Source: a virus
Strand: one strand, 5' to 3'
Length of the DNA: 64,000 nt
IMG/VR virus record: IMGVR_UViG_3300024348_000025
Coordinates: 1-64,000 of that record
Below are positions 61,290 to 64,000 of the stretch, one piece after another. Positions within the stretch are counted from its first letter, which is position 1; every line of letters begins with the position of its first letter. The translations under genes and the position numbers were made by a program. Under the pieces are notes generated by a model. The model was not told the origin of the DNA and made no database searches. It was given only the letters and a program-made list of their open reading frames with translations.

Positions 61290-61667
61290 CTGACAGAAGA
61301 TTTTAAAGGTGAGTTTGAATTAAGACTCTTTGCAGATAATGAAAAATTATTACAAAAGGGTCTAATGCATTCTAAACCTTTAGAAGATTTTGAAGTTGCT
61401 TATTTTATCTTTCCAACAAAAGGCAAGCATTCATTTTGGAATAAGAATGTTTCATATCCATTAACATTAGCATTTTTAAACTCAGATCATGAGATTGTTG
61501 ACTTTAAAGATATGGAAGCAGAACAAACTAAAAGTGTTTCTCCAGACAGTAATTTTGTAAAATATGTAGTTGAAGCTAATAAAGATACATTTGAAAAACT
61601 GGGTATTGAAGTTGGAGATAAATTAGAATACAAGGATAACAAAATAGTTTTCCGTAAAAGTAATTAA
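61290..61667 (+). CDS. DUF192-family protein without a normal start codon
   Basis: The conserved DUF192 pattern is complete only if translation begins upstream of the first in-frame ATG (61365): FELRLFADNEKLLQKGLMHS, then FPTKGKHSFWNKNVSYPLTL, then GIEVGDKLEY. Between the stop at 61287-61289 and 61365 the frame has no ATG, GTG or TTG; its first codon is CTG 61290. An ATG at 61286, overlapping the upstream stop in the common ATGA manner, is one frame off and meets a stop after six codons. So a CTG start, a +1 frameshift, or a sequence error is needed. DUF192 function is poorly known. Start coordinate is provisional. Confidence 0.7.
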   Translation: MTEDFKGEFELRLFADNEKLLQKGLMHSKPLEDFEVAYFIFPTKGKHSFWNKNVSYPLTLAFLNSDHEIVDFKDMEAEQTKSVSPDSNFVKYVVEANKDTFEKLGIEVGDKLEYKDNKIVFRKSN

Positions 61668-61789
61668 TAATGCCTAAAAAGCAGGGTTAAAAGTATTTTT
61701 TATAGAAGGTTTTTAATAAGTATCAATTGCTTACTTAATCACAATCTTTAAAAAGATTAAAAGGATTGAACTTGAGGAGAAATTAAACA

Positions 61790-62770
61790 ATGGCAGATAG
61801 AATTTTCCCAAACAAGTATCAAGAATCTGGATTGGATTCTGAGCTTGTTTTTACGGGCATCAATTGGGATGCATTTGGTCAAAGACTTGCCGCTATGGAA
61901 GAAGGCGAGGATGAAGGCAAAAAGGAAGTCCCAGATGAGCTTATGAAAGCACTTCATGAGAAATATGAAGGCGCATTTGACAATATTGCTGAAGGATCTG
62001 ACCAAGGTCATGACATGAAAAATGCTAAATGGGCTTCAGTTGAGGAAGATGACAAAGAATCTGACGAAGATGACGAAGATGAGTCTGAAGAAGATGAAGA
62101 CGAAGAATCTGAAGAAGATGAAGATTCCGATGTTGACACTGATGAAGATGATGAAATGACAGAAGAATCTGAAATGAAGAAGAAAGCTTCAAAGATTGTT
62201 TTCACAAACCCTTCTCAACTTTCTGCAGAAGCAGTAGAAGCTGCTGTAGCAAATGGTGATGTAAGATTGGCAAAAACAATTCTTGCTGCAAGACATGAAA
62301 GAAGATTAAGATTAGCAAGTCAAATTGAAACTAACATCAAAACTGCACAAGCGCACGATCTTAAGCTTGCACAAAGAAGAGCTTACAGAGAGAATCTTGT
62401 AAAGACTGCTGCAAACACTCAAAAGAAGACTGTTAAGACAGCAAAGACAAATGATTCATTTGCAAAAGCATCACAACTCAACAATAACGCTAAGAAAGCA
62501 TTTGCTGCTAAAGCAATTGCATCTGGCTTCCCAGTTGAATATGTAGAAGCTATGCTTAACACCACTGTTGCAGAAAAGCCAGCTGTTGTTGAAATTAAGC
62601 AAGTTATGGCTTCTAATTTGAATACAAATGTTAAGAAGACAGTTGTAGCAAATATGATTAAAGAATCTGAATTAGATTCAGCAAATATCAATAGATGCAA
62701 AGATTATTGGAAGAATGAGCTCGGTTACGGCGACCCAGAATGGGTAGACGAGTTATTTAAAAATAGTTAA
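61790..62770 (+). CDS. Highly charged protein, scaffold/prohead-core candidate
   Basis: This 326-residue protein has residues ~82-135 almost all Asp/Glu/Ser. A Lys/Ala/Gln-rich helical region follows with repeats such as IKTAQ, LKLAQ, VKTAA. The C-terminus is globular (CKDYWKNELGYGDPEWVDEL). The acidic-then-helical layout resembles phage scaffolding or core proteins that are cut by a prohead protease, and the repeated x-A-Q/A sites would suit cleavage; both points are inference. RBS GAGGAG precedes the ATG after a 120-base leader. Confidence 0.55.
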   Translation: MADRIFPNKYQESGLDSELVFTGINWDAFGQRLAAMEEGEDEGKKEVPDELMKALHEKYEGAFDNIAEGSDQGHDMKNAKWASVEEDDKESDEDDEDESEEDEDEESEEDEDSDVDTDEDDEMTEESEMKKKASKIVFTNPSQLSAEAVEAAVANGDVRLAKTILAARHERRLRLASQIETNIKTAQAHDLKLAQRRAYRENLVKTAANTQKKTVKTAKTNDSFAKASQLNNNAKKAFAAKAIASGFPVEYVEAMLNTTVAEKPAVVEIKQVMASNLNTNVKKTVVANMIKESELDSANINRCKDYWKNELGYGDPEWVDELFKNS

Positions 62771-62790
62771 TTAAAATCCTCAAGTTCAAA

Positions 62791-62818
62791 ATATCCCAGA
62801 GCGAAAGTTCTGGGATAT
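62791..62818 (+). promoter_or_regulatory. Strong intergenic hairpin without T-run
   Basis: ATATCCCAGA/TCTGGGATAT with an 8-base loop (GCGAAAGT) lies between the charged protein and the 270-residue gene. No T-run follows, so it is more likely an mRNA processing or stabilising element than a terminator. Confidence 0.6.
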
Positions 62819-62845
62819 AGACTTGGGAAAGAATAGGATGCAAAA

Positions 62846-63658
62846 ATGAGCAAATTCAGAAAAGTTTCAGAAACAGAAAACATTCCATCATACATGGAAA
62901 AGAAATTCGTTGGCGCTAGTTATGAAGCTTTTGATGATCCATATGCTGAATTGAAGCAAAATTCTACAGAAAATAGAATCAAGATTTCTAAGCAAACAAT
63001 TGGTAATCAAAAAACAGCAGAAAACTTCACAAAGTCATGGGAAAAGATTCAAGGCCCATCTGTATACGAAGAACCAAAATACAACTTCAACAATGAAGAT
63101 CTTTTTGGCACTAATACTATCAGAAGAGCAGGATCTGATTATGATGAAGGCATGAACGCCAGAACCATTACATCAGGTTTGAAGGCTTACTCTGCAGATG
63201 AATATATGAATGCAATGCTCAGCAAAAGCGCTTCTATTTTTAACCCAGATATGATTGCCCTTTCCGAAGAGTTTTTAAATAGCCAAGAAAGCACAAGCCA
63301 ACAAGCTATGGTTAATCATGCTCAAAGAAGAGAAGCACAAGCTACAAAGCATGCTTCATGGGAAGAAAGACAACTCAATCAAATTAGAAAATCTAGTGTC
63401 GTAACAAACAGAGCGCACTCTGTTTTAAGAACTGCTAACGAAGGCCAACATAGTTCACAATTTGGCATGGTTGACTCAGATGCACTAGATAATAGAGAAA
63501 CACAAAGAGTTGCTATGCACGAGAAATCAAGAGAGCAAAGACTTGGATTAAAGAAGAGTCATACAGAAGATCTTGAAAATAGAGCAGTAAATAGAGCTCA
63601 AACAATTCATGACATTTACAATAATGTGAGTATCAATTTAGATATAGACAAAATTTAA
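62846..63658 (+). CDS. Hypothetical virion-module protein
   Basis: This 270-residue protein is polar and Gln/Asn/Ser/Arg-rich, with helical C-terminal half (residues ~160-260). Not recognised. It follows the scaffold-like gene after a strong hairpin, with an AGGA ribosome site. The composition fits an internal or assembly protein; no motif supports more. Confidence 0.55.
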   Translation: MSKFRKVSETENIPSYMEKKFVGASYEAFDDPYAELKQNSTENRIKISKQTIGNQKTAENFTKSWEKIQGPSVYEEPKYNFNNEDLFGTNTIRRAGSDYDEGMNARTITSGLKAYSADEYMNAMLSKSASIFNPDMIALSEEFLNSQESTSQQAMVNHAQRREAQATKHASWEERQLNQIRKSSVVTNRAHSVLRTANEGQHSSQFGMVDSDALDNRETQRVAMHEKSREQRLGLKKSHTEDLENRAVNRAQTIHDIYNNVSINLDIDKI

Positions 63659-63659
63659 T

Positions 63660-64000
63660 ATGGAAAGGAAATATTCTTTATCTGGTCTTGCTTCTAACCC
63701 TGCAATGGGAATTAGCAATCTTGATCTAAATGTAGTAGGAGCTGATGGTTCTCAAGGAAATCCAGAAAGTTCTGATGGCATTTCTATTAAAGATATGCTT
63801 GTAATTTTGGATAAGTTTGAAAATTCAAATAGCCAAAATATAAATGATATCAAAACTGATTTAGAAGAAATATTTCCTCAAATTACAAGAGAAGAATATC
63901 GAAAGATGGTTTCTCAGCTTATGAACTCAATTGATTATGCTAATGATCCAAAGAAGAGAACTAAGAATCCTTCAACTGGTAAATATGACCCAACCCCTCA
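63660..64000 (+). CDS. Hypothetical protein, 3' end outside window
   Basis: An ATG two bases after the previous stop opens a frame with no stop to the window end (113 codons). The translation starts MERKYSLSGLASNPAMG and becomes helical and charged (ISIKDMLVILDKF, IKTDLEEIFPQITREEYRKM). Not recognised. It continues the virion module; AAGGA-type sequence lies inside the first codons rather than before the start, so translation is probably coupled to the upstream gene. Confidence 0.65.
   Translation, partial: MERKYSLSGLASNPAMGISNLDLNVVGADGSQGNPESSDGISIKDMLVILDKFENSNSQNINDIKTDLEEIFPQITREEYRKMVSQLMNSIDYANDPKKRTKNPSTGKYDPTP

Noticed and set aside
61668-61789. Small gene in the 122-base gap before the scaffold-like gene
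   Set aside because: Only very short frames without RBS; the gap holds a small AATCTTT/AAAGATT stem and the GAGGAG site of the next gene.
62008-62205. Ser-rich minus-strand frame
   Set aside because: It is the complement of the Asp/Glu-rich stretch of the scaffold-like gene; poly-Ser results from GAN codons read backwards.
1-64000. CRISPR arrays, tRNA genes, insertion sequences, integrase or attachment sites
   Set aside because: No regularly spaced repeats, cloverleaf sequences, transposase or integrase motifs were seen, and intergenic space is very small.

Overview
The window is AT-rich, almost fully coding (no gene-free stretch over 300 bases) and carries both a tailed-phage packaging/virion module and a very large replication module. 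I read it as part of a large (probably jumbo-class) uncultured Caudoviricetes genome. No rRNA, tRNA, ribosomal-protein or other host housekeeping genes are seen. The host cannot be named. Many genes have canonical Shine-Dalgarno sites and sigma70-type promoters. A recurrent second class has a -10 box exactly six bases before the ATG, which suggests a host that tolerates leaderless mRNAs.

Layout. (1) 1-21.4 kb, mostly minus strand: a Fic-domain C-terminus at the edge; a Gln-rich glycine-zipper protein; a VSR-like nuclease; a 1,460-residue protein; a glycan group (two GT2-type transferases, two paralogous transferase-like proteins, a 2OG-Fe(II) oxygenase); a Cas4/RecB-like nuclease; a RusA-like resolvase; two paralogous virion-like proteins and a 789-residue protein; and some small proteins. 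(2) 21.4-43 kb, plus strand: recombination and replication genes. These are a Rad50/SbcC split into two genes around Mre11/SbcD, a Ycf46-like AAA+ ATPase, a DnaC-like loader, DnaB, a primase zinc-domain protein, DnaE, an SSB-like protein, RecA, a primase TOPRIM protein, RecJ, a zinc-finger sigma-like protein, a SpoVS-domain protein and a deaminase. (3) 43-54.5 kb: nucleotide metabolism (class Ia ribonucleotide reductase, dUTPase, short adenylosuccinate synthetase) interleaved with DnaQ-like exonuclease, DnaX, sliding clamp, clamp-loader delta and two sigma factors. (4) 54.6-64 kb: a possible small terminase, the large terminase, UDP-galactopyranose mutase and several virion/assembly candidates, the last running off the end.

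How it works together. The phage appears to bring most of a bacterial-type Pol III replisome (alpha, epsilon, beta, gamma/tau-like, delta, helicase, loader, two-piece primase, SSB), a recombination set (RecA, RecJ, Mre11/split Rad50, RusA-like) and its own dNTP supply. Three sigma-like proteins suggest a transcriptional cascade on host RNA polymerase. UDP-Galf synthesis plus several glycosyltransferases suggest glycosylation of virion or cell-surface components.

Most novel signals: the Rad50 split at its zinc hook, the near-complete phage-encoded Pol III holoenzyme, the -10/N6/ATG leaderless start architecture, and a shared N-terminal segment ending in an A-Q-like motif in several otherwise unrelated proteins.
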